Shown here: positions 1 to 6,878 of the stretch, piece by piece | How positions within the stretch are numbered: the first letter of the stretch is position 1 | How the letters are laid out: each line of letters begins with the position of its first letter | Origin: Pseudomonadota bacterium | Lineage (GTDB): Bacteria; Pseudomonadota; Gammaproteobacteria; Steroidobacterales; Steroidobacteraceae | DNA length: 12,995 bases | Reading direction: 5' to 3' | Assembly (NCBI GenBank): GCA_023433465.1 | Contig: JAEZCR010000234.1 | Span: 1-12,995, forward strand | Notes under the pieces: generated by a model | Databases searched by the model: none | Told to the model about the DNA's origin: nothing | The model's input: only the letters and a program-made list of their open reading frames with translations | Position numbers and translations under genes: made by a program

Positions 1-2
1 AG

Positions 3-1136
3 CGCGCGCTGCGGGTGCTGGCGGCGGAGCCTAACTACCCCGCGGCCGCGATGATCGTCGGCGAGGCCGACGTCGCGCAGGGCCGCGCCGCCGATGCGGA
101 ATCGCGCATGCGGGCGCTGGTGCGCGACCCGCGCCTCTCTGTCGTGGAGCGATCGCTCGCGCTGGGCGTGCTCGGCGACGCGCTCGACCGCGAGGGCCGA
201 CCGGCCGAGGCCTTCGCCGCGTACCGCGAATCCAGCGAACTGCGCCGAATGCACTATGCGCCGGTGTTCGCCACGGGCGAGGGCACGCTGGACTACGCGC
301 GATCATTGCGGCAGTGGTTCCTTCAGCACCCCGCGAAGGATCTCCTCCCGGTGATTCCGCCTGAGGTCCCGGACGAGGTGAGCCATGTATTCCTCATCGG
401 CTTTCCGCGTTCGGGCACCACCCTGCTCGAGCAGGTGCTGGCCGCGCATCCGTCGGTGGTCACGCTCGAGGAGCGCGAGACACTGCGGGACGCCGTCTCC
501 GCATTCATGAGGACACCGGCCGACCTGTCGCGCCTGGGCCTCGCCTCCGACCAGGAACTCGAATCCTGGCGGCGCCGGTACTGGCAACGTGTCGCCGAAG
601 CCGGCGTGATCGCCGGCGGCAGGCTGTTCATCGACAAACATCCGCTCAACGGACTCAAACTACCGCTGATCGCGCGGCTCTTTCCGGGAGCCCGCGTGCT
701 GCTCGCCATCCGCGATCCGCGCGACGTGGTGCTGAGTTGTTTCCGGCGGCGCTTCCGGATGAGCGCGCCGTATTACGAGTTCCTGGATCTCGAATCCGCC
801 GCGGCGCTCTACGACTGCGTCATGCAGCTCACGCACGATCTCGTCGCGGAGCTGAAGTTGTCCGCGCACGTCGTCCGGCTCGAGCGGCTGATCGGGCACT
901 TCGAGCTCGAAGTGGGCGCCATCTGCCGGTTCCTGAAAATCGGCTGGAGCGATCGCATGCGGGAATTCGCCGAGTCGGCCCGCACGCGCGGGGTGGCGAC
1001 GGCGAGCGGCGCGCAGATTTCGCGCGGGCTCAATGCAGGCGGTGTGGGGGAGTGGCGCCGCTATCGCGAGCAGCTCGCGCCGGTGCTGCCCATTCTCGAT
1101 CCCTGGGCCGCGCGACTCGGCTACGAAGTGGATTGA
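3..1136 (+). CDS. TPR-domain sulfotransferase, 5' end outside window
   Basis: The reading frame is already open at base 3, so the start lies upstream; the GTG at 15 is probably internal. The visible 377 or so residues begin with tetratricopeptide-like helices (roughly the first 80 residues, alanine- and arginine-rich). A sulfotransferase domain of the Sulfotransfer_3 type follows. Counting from base 15, GFPRSGTTLLEQ (residues 129-140) is the 5'-phosphosulfate-binding P-loop of PAPS-dependent enzymes, DKHP at 208-211 follows, and IRDPRDVVLS (232-241) is the 3'-phosphate-binding motif. Known members transfer sulfate from PAPS to tyrosines or to other acceptors; the acceptor here cannot be told. 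No membrane segment is seen in the visible part. The gene ends 66 bases before the convergent OmpA-family gene. The family call is firm; the substrate is unknown. Confidence 0.9.
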   Translation, partial: RALRVLAAEPNYPAAAMIVGEADVAQGRAADAESRMRALVRDPRLSVVERSLALGVLGDALDREGRPAEAFAAYRESSELRRMHYAPVFATGEGTLDYARSLRQWFLQHPAKDLLPVIPPEVPDEVSHVFLIGFPRSGTTLLEQVLAAHPSVVTLEERETLRDAVSAFMRTPADLSRLGLASDQELESWRRRYWQRVAEAGVIAGGRLFIDKHPLNGLKLPLIARLFPGARVLLAIRDPRDVVLSCFRRRFRMSAPYYEFLDLESAAALYDCVMQLTHDLVAELKLSAHVVRLERLIGHFELEVGAICRFLKIGWSDRMREFAESARTRGVATASGAQISRGLNAGGVGEWRRYREQLAPVLPILDPWAARLGYEVD

Positions 1137-1202
1137 AGGCGGTTGGACCGCGCCGCCGGGCCGACGCGGAGCCCAGCCCCGCGGCGGCACCGGCGGATCG
1201 AA

Positions 1203-2405
1203 TCAGTCCAGCACGCGCAGCACGACGCGGCGGTTCTGCTGGCGACCCTCGTCGGTGTCGTTGCTCGCGATCGGCTGGCTCTCGCCATATCCGCGCGCGG
1301 TGATCGAGTTCGTCACGCCCGCGTCGCGCAGGTACGTGGCGACCGCGTTCGCGCGGCGATTCGAGAGGTCCTGGTTGTACGCATCCGCGCCGCGGCTGTC
1401 CGTGTGACCCGCGACCTCGATGCGCAGGTCGGGGTAACGCTTGAGGGTCGCGACCGCGCTCTCGAGCGTCGGGATGCTTTCCGGCAGCAGCGTGGCCTTG
1501 CCGGTTTCGAACACGACACCCTCGAGCCGGATCTCCGCCTTGAGGGTGCAGCCGACCGCATCGACGCGATCGCCCTTCGGCGTATCCGGACACTGATCCT
1601 GCTCGTTGAGCACGCCGTCGCCGTCGAGGTCGTTGTTGATCTCGCAACCGGCGGCGTCCACCTTCGCGCCCGCGGGCGTGCCGGGGCACTTGTCGAGCTC
1701 GTTCACGACGCCATCGCCATCGTCATCCTGCGGTAGCGGGCATCCACTCTCATCGACGGCAGTGCCGGCCGGCGTACCCGGGCACTTGTCGAGATCGTCG
1801 GTCACGCCGTCGCCGTCCGAGTCCACCGGCTGGCGCACCGCGGTTCCGCCCCACGAATACTGGAAGCCGATACCCGCGACGTAATCGACGGGATCCTGGA
1901 CCGCATCCGAGCTGCTCGACAGGCCGCGCCGGGCGCCGAGATCGGCGCGCAGCTGCATCGCGCTGCCGTCTGTGCGAGGCGCGCCGAGATCGATGAGCAG
2001 TCCGACGCCGAACAGCGCGCTCAGGTCGTCGTCGCTGCCGCCGGACTCGATATCCGCCGTCGTGCGCCCCAGTCCCAGGCTCACGAACGGATTCACGCGC
2101 CCGTCGCGGTAGAACACGCGCTTGGTCTGCAGGCCGAAGCCCCACAGCGTCAGCGAGTCGTCGCCGGCGCGCTGGTGCTCGGAGCCGTATAGCAGAACTT
2201 CGATGTCCCAGTCGGGCGTGAGCGTGCGGCCGAACGCCAGCGTCACGCCGACATCGTCGTCCGCGACGCGCGCGTCATCGAGCCACAGCGCGTTGACCTG
2301 CGGGGCGATGTACCAGCTGTCATCCGCGGCCCCCGCGTGGGATCGCCCTGCCACGAGCCCCGCTGCACATACGGCCAACAACATCAGGCTGCCGATCTTC
2401 TTCAT
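1203..2405 (-). CDS. OmpA-family outer membrane protein with TSP type-3 repeats
   Basis: This 400-residue protein has an N-terminal signal peptide (MKKIGSLMLLAVCAAGLVAG, cleavage likely after the Ala of SHA near residue 24). A beta-barrel region at about 30-186 contains alternating aromatic and hydrophobic strands (FVSLGLGR, LFGVGLLIDL, YVAGIGFQYSW). Three thrombospondin type-3 calcium-binding repeats at 195-286 follow, each with a D-x-D-G-D-G-V core and a KCPGTPAG/QCPDTPKG segment. A C-terminal OmpA peptidoglycan-binding domain (about 291-400) shows VAGHTDSRG and NQDLSNRRANAV, including the Asp and Arg that bind diaminopimelate in this family. It should sit in the outer membrane and tether it to peptidoglycan, as in OprF-like proteins. 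The ATG start is supported by GGGAG at 2412-2416, six bases upstream. It has its own promoter candidate downstream of the DUF192 gene. Confidence 0.93.
   Translation of the reverse strand: MKKIGSLMLLAVCAAGLVAGRSHAGAADDSWYIAPQVNALWLDDARVADDDVGVTLAFGRTLTPDWDIEVLLYGSEHQRAGDDSLTLWGFGLQTKRVFYRDGRVNPFVSLGLGRTTADIESGGSDDDLSALFGVGLLIDLGAPRTDGSAMQLRADLGARRGLSSSSDAVQDPVDYVAGIGFQYSWGGTAVRQPVDSDGDGVTDDLDKCPGTPAGTAVDESGCPLPQDDDGDGVVNELDKCPGTPAGAKVDAAGCEINNDLDGDGVLNEQDQCPDTPKGDRVDAVGCTLKAEIRLEGVVFETGKATLLPESIPTLESAVATLKRYPDLRIEVAGHTDSRGADAYNQDLSNRRANAVATYLRDAGVTNSITARGYGESQPIASNDTDEGRQQNRRVVLRVLD
1548..1823 (-). repeat. three thrombospondin type-3 repeats within the OmpA-family gene
   Basis: Residues about 195-222, 227-254 and 258-286 of the OmpA-family protein are three successive copies of a 28-32-residue unit. 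Each has an acidic D-x-D-G-D-G-V loop, a K/Q-C-P-G/D-T-P segment and a V-D-x-x-G-C ending. The six cysteines fall in pairs at matching places. TSP3 units are known to bind calcium and to form a stiff linker between barrel and OmpA domain. Confidence 0.85.
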
Positions 2406-2443
2406 GGCGCACTCCCGTGCTTCTTGTTTGGGCGAGTGCGCGG

Positions 2444-2472
2444 ATCATAGCCGAGCACCGCCGGCCCGGTAA
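2444..2472 (-). promoter_or_regulatory. sigma-70-like promoter candidate for the OmpA-family gene
   Basis: On the minus strand a TATGAT box (2444-2449, five of six consensus bases) lies 17 bases downstream of TTACCG (2467-2472, a weak -35). Transcription would begin near 2437, giving a leader of about 30 bases that contains the GGGAG ribosome site. The -35 overlaps the gap just after the DUF192 stop. This is pattern recognition only. Confidence 0.4.
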
Positions 2473-2477
2473 TCGGG

Positions 2478-3035
2478 TCAATGAGCGGTCAGCGCCGGAT
2501 GGCTCACGACCTGGCCCGCGCGGATGCCGAGCCGCCTGGCCTCGCCACCGCCTATCTCCAGCACGGCGAGCGCGGGTTCCTTGCTGCGGATGGTGGCGAG
2601 CGAGTGCGGAGTGGTTTGCTCGACTATCTGCTGGATCTTCCCGCCCGGCGCGATGAAAAGCATGTCGAGCGGGATGTACGTGTTCTTCATCCACATGCTG
2701 AGCGAGCGCGGCTCGTCGTGCACGAACAGCATGCCGCGCAGCTCGGGCAGGGATCGCACGAACATCAATCCCTGCGCCTGGCGCTGCGGAGTATCGGCCA
2801 GCCAGACCTGGAACACGTGGCGCACTTTCTTGCCGTCGCGGATCTCGAGCTTGCCGCTCGGGAAGTTCGCGAGGTCCTCGACCTGCGCGAAGCCCGCGCC
2901 GGGCGCGAGCAGCGCCAGCAGCACGAGCGCGGCGAGGCGGGCCGCGAAGTCAGAGCGTGGTCGGCTCTTGTGCAGGTTTTTGTGCGGGTTTTGGTGTCGG
3001 TTTGTCGGGTTGAGGTCTTGCATCGCTACGGTCAT
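2478..3035 (-). CDS. DUF192 family exported protein
   Basis: The 185-residue product (181 if the second ATG at 3023 is used) begins with an unusually long, Asn/His/Lys-rich stretch of about 25 residues. A hydrophobic signal segment (FAARLAALVLLALLAPGAGFA) follows, ending near an Ala-Gln cleavage site. The mature part is a DUF192 domain (Pfam family of unknown function): F-Q-V-W-L-A-D-T-P-Q-R-Q-A-Q-G-L-M-F, then LPELRGMLFVHDEP, SLSMWMKNTYIPLDMLFI and VLEIGGGEARRLGI, all typical of the family. It is predicted to be periplasmic; no reaction is known. The frame is open further upstream, to 3143, but there it would run deep into the preceding gene. GGAG lies just before the 3035 ATG, at short spacing. 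The start overlaps the upstream gene by 86 bases (74 from the second ATG), which implies coupled translation. The family is certain, the start is not. Confidence 0.85.
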   Translation of the reverse strand: MTVAMQDLNPTNRHQNPHKNLHKSRPRSDFAARLAALVLLALLAPGAGFAQVEDLANFPSGKLEIRDGKKVRHVFQVWLADTPQRQAQGLMFVRSLPELRGMLFVHDEPRSLSMWMKNTYIPLDMLFIAPGGKIQQIVEQTTPHSLATIRSKEPALAVLEIGGGEARRLGIRAGQVVSHPALTAH

Positions 3036-3588
3036 CGTCTCCGAATTCGACACGGCCTGCAAAATCGAAGCGCTGCAGGACGATGCGCTCGGTGCGGGCG
3101 AGATTCGTGGCCGGTCCCAGGCAGAAACCGCGCGCGACGACACGATAGATCGCGCGCCCCGGGCCCAGCGTCTCGACGCGCTGCTGCGTGACCGAATCGG
3201 CCGTGCACTTGTCGTCGCCCTGCGTCGCGAACAGGCGTTTCTCGCCCTCGAACAGGATCGTCACGTTCGTGCGCAGCGCTTCGCCGCCCGCGCCTTCGCC
3301 GAGGCCCGCGATGCCGAACACCATGCGGATCCGCCGTCCATCGCTGCGCAAGGGACCGCCGATGCTCACGCGCAGGCCGTTGCCCGATGGACGTGGGCCG
3401 CCCTCGCACTGCATCTCCGCGTTCTTCCAGTCGAGGTCCAGGTTGAGCGCGCCGCGCACGCGCGCGCGCAGGTAGCCGTTTCCCGCGGCGAGACAGCCCG
3501 GCTGCGATGTAGGTGGATCCGCAGACCGTGCGGGTATGCCGGCGAGCAGGAAAGCGGCGCATGCCGCGACACATGCGCGATGAGACAT
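2950..3588 (-). CDS. hypothetical secreted protein with four cysteines and Pro/Lys-rich tail
   Basis: I do not recognise this 212-residue protein. It starts with a clear signal peptide (MSHRACVAACAAFLLAGIPARSAD, probable cleavage after the Ala of RSA). The mature part has four cysteines (QPGC, MQCEGG, DDKCTAD, GFCLGP), which could form two disulfides in the periplasm. It also has beta-rich stretches such as LRVSIGG, RIRMVFGIAG, TNVTILFEG and IVLQRFDFAGRVEF. The C-terminal 30 residues are acidic and then Pro/Lys/Gln-rich (KPTP-KPAQ-KPAQ-EPTT) and probably disordered. This tail is coded by the same DNA as the start of the DUF192 gene in another frame. No good ribosome site is seen before the ATG. 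It is divergent from glgC, whose start is 49 bases away, and likely forms a transcript with the DUF192 gene. Confidence 0.7.
   Translation of the reverse strand: MSHRACVAACAAFLLAGIPARSADPPTSQPGCLAAGNGYLRARVRGALNLDLDWKNAEMQCEGGPRPSGNGLRVSIGGPLRSDGRRIRMVFGIAGLGEGAGGEALRTNVTILFEGEKRLFATQGDDKCTADSVTQQRVETLGPGRAIYRVVARGFCLGPATNLARTERIVLQRFDFAGRVEFGDDDRSDARPQPDKPTPKPAQKPAQEPTTL
2968..3003 (-). repeat. three 12-base tandem repeats in a gene overlap
   Basis: On the minus strand the units AAACCGACACCA, AAACCCGCACAA and AAACCTGCACAA follow each other without a gap. The last two differ at one base. In the upstream gene's frame they code KPTP, KPAQ, KPAQ. In the DUF192 frame the same bases give NRHQ, NPHK, NLHK-like units. 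A fourth, decayed unit (EPTT) follows before the stop of the upstream gene. The period of 12 keeps both frames open whatever the copy number. Confidence 0.85.
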
Positions 3589-3610
3589 GCGTCTACGGTA
3601 GCACGCGACC

Positions 3611-3632
3611 TATACTTCGAAGAAAACGAGGA
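3611..3632 (+). promoter_or_regulatory. -10 box and ribosome binding site for glgC
   Basis: TATACT at 3611-3616 matches five of six -10 consensus bases, but no good -35 is seen 16-18 bases upstream, so any promoter here would need an activator. GAGGA at 3628-3632 is five bases before the glgC ATG and is a good Shine-Dalgarno site. The whole divergent gap between glgC and the four-Cys gene is only 49 bases. Confidence 0.4.
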
Positions 3633-3637
3633 CCCCA

Positions 3638-4906
3638 ATGGCCAAACGCCCAGCTCGCGCGACTTCCGGTCGATATGTCAGCCGTCTCACCAGCGGCACC
3701 CTCGCGGTGATCATGGCCGGAGGACGCGGCGAGCGTCTCAAGGGCCTCACCGAACATCGCGCGAAGCCGGCGACGCCCTTCGGGGGCAAGTTCCGCATCA
3801 TCGATTTCGTCCTGTCCAATTGCGTGAATTCCGGCATCCGCCAGATCACCGTCCTCACGCAGTACAAGGCGCAGTCGCTCATCCAGCACATCCATCGCGG
3901 CTGGGGTTACATGCGCGGCGAGTTCGGCGAGTTCGTCGAGGTCATTCCCGCGCAACAGAAGACCGGTTCCCACTGGTATCGCGGTACGGCCGACGCGGTG
4001 TACCAGAACATCGACGTCATGCACGCGCATCGTCCCAAACACGTGCTCGTGCTCGCGGGTGATCACATCTACAAGATGGACTACGGCCCGATGATCGCCT
4101 ACCACGTGGAGAAGGGCGCGGACATCACCGTGGGTGTGGTCGAGGTGCCGATCGCCGACGCGAAGGAGTTCGGCGTGCTCACCGTGACCGAGTGGAACCG
4201 GGTCACCCGGTTCGTCGAGAAATCGCTGACGCCGGATCACATGCCGGGACGTCCCGACGTGGCGCTCGCGTCGATGGGCATCTACGTGTTCAACCCCGAG
4301 TTGCTCGAGCGCCTGTTGATCGAGGACGCCGCCAACGAGAACTCCAAACACGATTTCGGCAAGAACATCGTGCCGGACGCCATCGAGAAGCTGCAGGTGT
4401 TCGCGTATCCATTCCGGGACGTCAAGACGCGTGCACAGTCATATTGGCGCGATGTTGGAACAATCGACGCCTTCTACGAGGCCAATCTCGAGCTCGTCTG
4501 GGTCAACCCCGAGCTCAACATCTACGACGAGGACTGGCCGATCTGGACCTACCAGGCCCAGACGCCTCCCGCGAAGTTCGTGCTCGACGAAGACGGTCGG
4601 CGCGGCCTCGCGATCAACTCGCTGGTGTCCGGTGGCGTGATCATCTCTGGCGCGACGGTGCGCGAGTCGCTGCTGTTCTCGGGCGTGCGCGTCGAGGAGC
4701 GGTCCGTGGTCGAACGCTCGGTCATCCTGCCCCACGTGCACATCGGCCAGGACTGCCAGGTGCGCAATGCCATCATCGACTCGAACTGCGACCTGGCGCC
4801 CGGCACGCGCATCGGCTTCGACCGCAACGAGGATGCCAAGCGATTCCTCGTGACCGAGAAGGGCGTGGTCCTCGTGACGCCGGACATGCTGGCCGCCCAT
4901 GCCTGA
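3638..4906 (+). CDS. glgC: glucose-1-phosphate adenylyltransferase (ADP-glucose pyrophosphorylase)
   Basis: This enzyme makes ADP-glucose from ATP and glucose-1-phosphate, the committed step of bacterial glycogen synthesis in the cytoplasm. At 422 residues it is close to E. coli GlgC (431). Visible marks are the nucleotide-binding AGGRGERLKGLT (27-38), RAKPATPFGGKFRIIDF (41-57), WYRGTADAV (113-121), AGDHIYKMDY with the catalytic Asp (140-149), and FVEK with the glucose-1-phosphate-binding Lys (195). ASMGIYVF (211-218), HDFGKNIVP, YWRDVGTIDA and a C-terminal left-handed beta-helix follow. Residues that bind the activator fructose-1,6-bisphosphate in E. coli are mostly changed (see findings). 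The start is fixed by GAGGA five bases upstream. The stop overlaps the start of the lipoprotein gene by eight bases, so the two are probably translated together. Confidence 0.97.
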   Translation: MAKRPARATSGRYVSRLTSGTLAVIMAGGRGERLKGLTEHRAKPATPFGGKFRIIDFVLSNCVNSGIRQITVLTQYKAQSLIQHIHRGWGYMRGEFGEFVEVIPAQQKTGSHWYRGTADAVYQNIDVMHAHRPKHVLVLAGDHIYKMDYGPMIAYHVEKGADITVGVVEVPIADAKEFGVLTVTEWNRVTRFVEKSLTPDHMPGRPDVALASMGIYVFNPELLERLLIEDAANENSKHDFGKNIVPDAIEKLQVFAYPFRDVKTRAQSYWRDVGTIDAFYEANLELVWVNPELNIYDEDWPIWTYQAQTPPAKFVLDEDGRRGLAINSLVSGGVIISGATVRESLLFSGVRVEERSVVERSVILPHVHIGQDCQVRNAIIDSNCDLAPGTRIGFDRNEDAKRFLVTEKGVVLVTPDMLAAHA

Positions 4907-5378
4907 CGGAGCGCAGAACCTGCCACTGCGGCGTTGGCGACTGGCCTGCGCGGCGGCGCTGATCGCGCTCGTATCGGGTTGCGCCTCGGTCGCGAATCTG
5001 CAGGCGCCGGATCTGTCCGTGGTCTCGATGAAGCTGCAGAGCGCGGACCTGTTCGAGCAGCGGTTGCTGGTCCGCATGCGCGTGCAGAATCCGAACGACC
5101 GCGAATTGCCCATCAAGGGCATCACCTACCGCATCGAGATCGACGATGCGCAGCTCGCCCAGGGCGAATCGAACACGCCGTTCACGGTGCCGGCGCTGGG
5201 TGAAGCGGAGTTCGACGTGCAGGTCAGGGCGAACCTGGCGAGTGCGCTCTCGAAATTCCTGTCCCGCAAGAAGGGCGACGACACGCTCGAATACCGCCTG
5301 GTTGGCGACGTCTCACTGGCGAGCGGCTTTCTGCGGCGGATTCCCTTTGACGAGCGCGGCAGCGTCAAGCTGAAGTAG
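4899..5378 (+). CDS. LEA type 2 (LEA14/WHy) family lipoprotein
   Basis: This 159-residue protein has a basic N-region (PLRRWRLACA), a hydrophobic segment and the lipobox LVSGC, so Cys28 should be lipidated by the Lgt/LspA pathway. The residue after Cys is Ala, not Asp, so sorting to the outer membrane is expected. The rest (about 37-159) looks like one LEA_2/water-stress-hypersensitive-response domain. The support is the strand VRMRVQNPNDRELPIKGITYRIEI with its conserved N-P-N, then a second half with FTVPALGEAEFDVQV and the C-terminal YRLVGDVSL. Bacterial members are small lipoproteins of unclear role. The ATG lies inside the last codons of glgC and no separate ribosome site is seen, which suggests translational coupling. 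The 3' end overlaps glgA on the other strand by 66 bases. Confidence 0.85.
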   Translation: MPDGAQNLPLRRWRLACAAALIALVSGCASVANLQAPDLSVVSMKLQSADLFEQRLLVRMRVQNPNDRELPIKGITYRIEIDDAQLAQGESNTPFTVPALGEAEFDVQVRANLASALSKFLSRKKGDDTLEYRLVGDVSLASGFLRRIPFDERGSVKLK

Positions 5379-6824
5379 TTCGGAGAAGAGCTTCAGGTAC
5401 TCGTTGGTCTGGGTGGCCCACGAGAAATCGCAGCGCATCGCGTTCTGCACGAGCCGCTCCCACAGCGCCGCGTCGGCGTACCACTTGATCGCGGTGTCGA
5501 GCGCCCAGGTCATCGCGGCCGAGTCGAAATCGTTGAACACGATGCCCGTGCCCTGGCCGGTCGCGGGATCGAAATGGGAGACGGAATCTGCCAACCCGCC
5601 CGTCTTGCGCACGATCGGGATCGTCCCGTAACGCAGCGAGTACATCTGGTTGAGGCCGCACGGCTCGTACTGCGACGGCATCAGGAACAGGTCGCTCGCG
5701 CCTTCTATCCAGTGCGCCAGCGAGTCGTCGTATCCGCCGAAGAACCACGCGCGGCCCTTGTGGGCTTCCGCGAGGCCCGCGAAGAACTTCTCGTAGCGCC
5801 GTTCGCCTGTGCCCACCACCGCGAGGCGCACGTCCTGCGTCTGCAGCAGCTTCGGCAGCGTGTCGGTCAGCAGGTCGAAACCTTTCTGCACGGCCAGTCG
5901 GCTCACGATGCCGAACAGCGGCACTCGGCCGCTCGTGGGTTTGAGATTCTGCCGCAGCAGGAAATTGCGCTTGAGCTCGGTCTTGCGCGCCACGTCGTCG
6001 GGGCCGAAATGGATCGGCAGGTGCCGGTCCGTGCGCGGATCCCACTCCTCGTAATCCACGCCGTTCAGGATGCCGCGCACGGCGCCGCCGCGAGCCGCGA
6101 GCGCCGTTTCCATGCCCATGCCGTATTGCGGCGTCGTGATTTCGCGCGCGTAGGTCGGGCTCACCGTGGTCACGGCGTCGGCGTGCAGGATGCCGTGTTT
6201 GAGCGCGTTGATCGTCCCCGCCTTGAGATCGTCCTGGTGGAGTAGATAGGCGTCGTCGCCGAGATCGAGATCGCCGACGTCGGCGGCGGCGAACGCGCCC
6301 TGGTAGCCGATGTTGTGGATGGTCATCACCGACTTCGTTCCGGCGAACACCGGGTCGCGCCGGTAGTTCGACCGCAGCCACAGCGGCGCGAACGCGGTGT
6401 GCCAGTCGTGTGAATGCACGAGGTGGGGCTTGAAGTTCATGCGCCGGCAGCACTCGAGCGCCGCGCGCGTGAGCACCAGGAAGCGGCGGTGTTCGTCCGG
6501 ATCGCTGGTGTACAGCGTCGGGCGCGCGTACAGCGCATCGGACTCGACCAGGTACACGGGGGTGGCGGAGCCCGGCAGCCGCGCGCGCCAGATGTCCACG
6601 CGGTGCTCGTGGCGGCCGGTGGCGATGGGCAGTCCTTGCAGCGACTCGACGCGCGCGGCTTCGAGGCCGGCGCGTTTCACCTGCGCGTAGAAAGGCATGA
6701 AGAGCCGCACGTCGTGACCGAGCGCGCTCAGCTGGCGCGTGAGCGCATAGGCGACGTCGGCGAGCCCGCCGCTCTTGGCGAGCGGCACGACCTCGGACGC
6801 GATGGCGCAGATTGATAGTTTCAC
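5313..6824 (-). CDS. glgA: glycogen synthase (ADP-glucose type, GT5)
   Basis: The product (503 residues; E. coli GlgA has 477) adds glucose from ADP-glucose to the growing alpha-1,4-glucan. It is a GT-B fold, family 5 glycosyltransferase. Visible motifs are KSGGLADV (17-24, the ADP-glucose-binding Lys), HSHDWHTA (137-144), MTIHNIGYQG (167-176), NGVDYEEWDP (254-263) and SRLAVQKGFDL with the donor-site Lys (308-318). SQYEPCGLNQMYSLRYGTIP with the catalytic Glu (384-403) and RKTGGLADSV close the set. The start is GTG with no evident Shine-Dalgarno; TAGAAT at 6834-6839 on this strand could be a -10 box that would leave almost no leader. The last 22 codons overlap the lipoprotein gene on the opposite strand. 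It works with GlgC, which is coded convergently. Confidence 0.96.
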   Translation of the reverse strand: MKLSICAIASEVVPLAKSGGLADVAYALTRQLSALGHDVRLFMPFYAQVKRAGLEAARVESLQGLPIATGRHEHRVDIWRARLPGSATPVYLVESDALYARPTLYTSDPDEHRRFLVLTRAALECCRRMNFKPHLVHSHDWHTAFAPLWLRSNYRRDPVFAGTKSVMTIHNIGYQGAFAAADVGDLDLGDDAYLLHQDDLKAGTINALKHGILHADAVTTVSPTYAREITTPQYGMGMETALAARGGAVRGILNGVDYEEWDPRTDRHLPIHFGPDDVARKTELKRNFLLRQNLKPTSGRVPLFGIVSRLAVQKGFDLLTDTLPKLLQTQDVRLAVVGTGERRYEKFFAGLAEAHKGRAWFFGGYDDSLAHWIEGASDLFLMPSQYEPCGLNQMYSLRYGTIPIVRKTGGLADSVSHFDPATGQGTGIVFNDFDSAAMTWALDTAIKWYADAALWERLVQNAMRCDFSWATQTNEYLKLFSELLQLDAAALVKGNPPQKAARQ

Positions 6825-6878
6825 GGGACGGGCATTCTAGCGATTGGGGACGACTGGTAGCATTGCACTGGTTCACCC

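Noticed and set aside
1139..1188. GC-rich hairpins between the sulfotransferase and OmpA genes (GCGGT/ACCGC with a 3-base loop; GCCGCCG/CGGCGGC with a 23-base loop)
   Set aside because: They could act as a terminator for the convergent genes, but there is no T-run on either strand and such stems arise easily at this GC content.
2524..4062. 512-codon plus-strand frame spanning the DUF192 gene, the four-Cys gene and the start of glgC
   Set aside because: It shows no domain, and every part is antisense to or out of frame with a better-supported gene.
5365..6876. 503-codon minus-strand frame overlapping glgA
   Set aside because: It is an alternate frame of glgA, very rich in Arg, without glycosyltransferase motifs.
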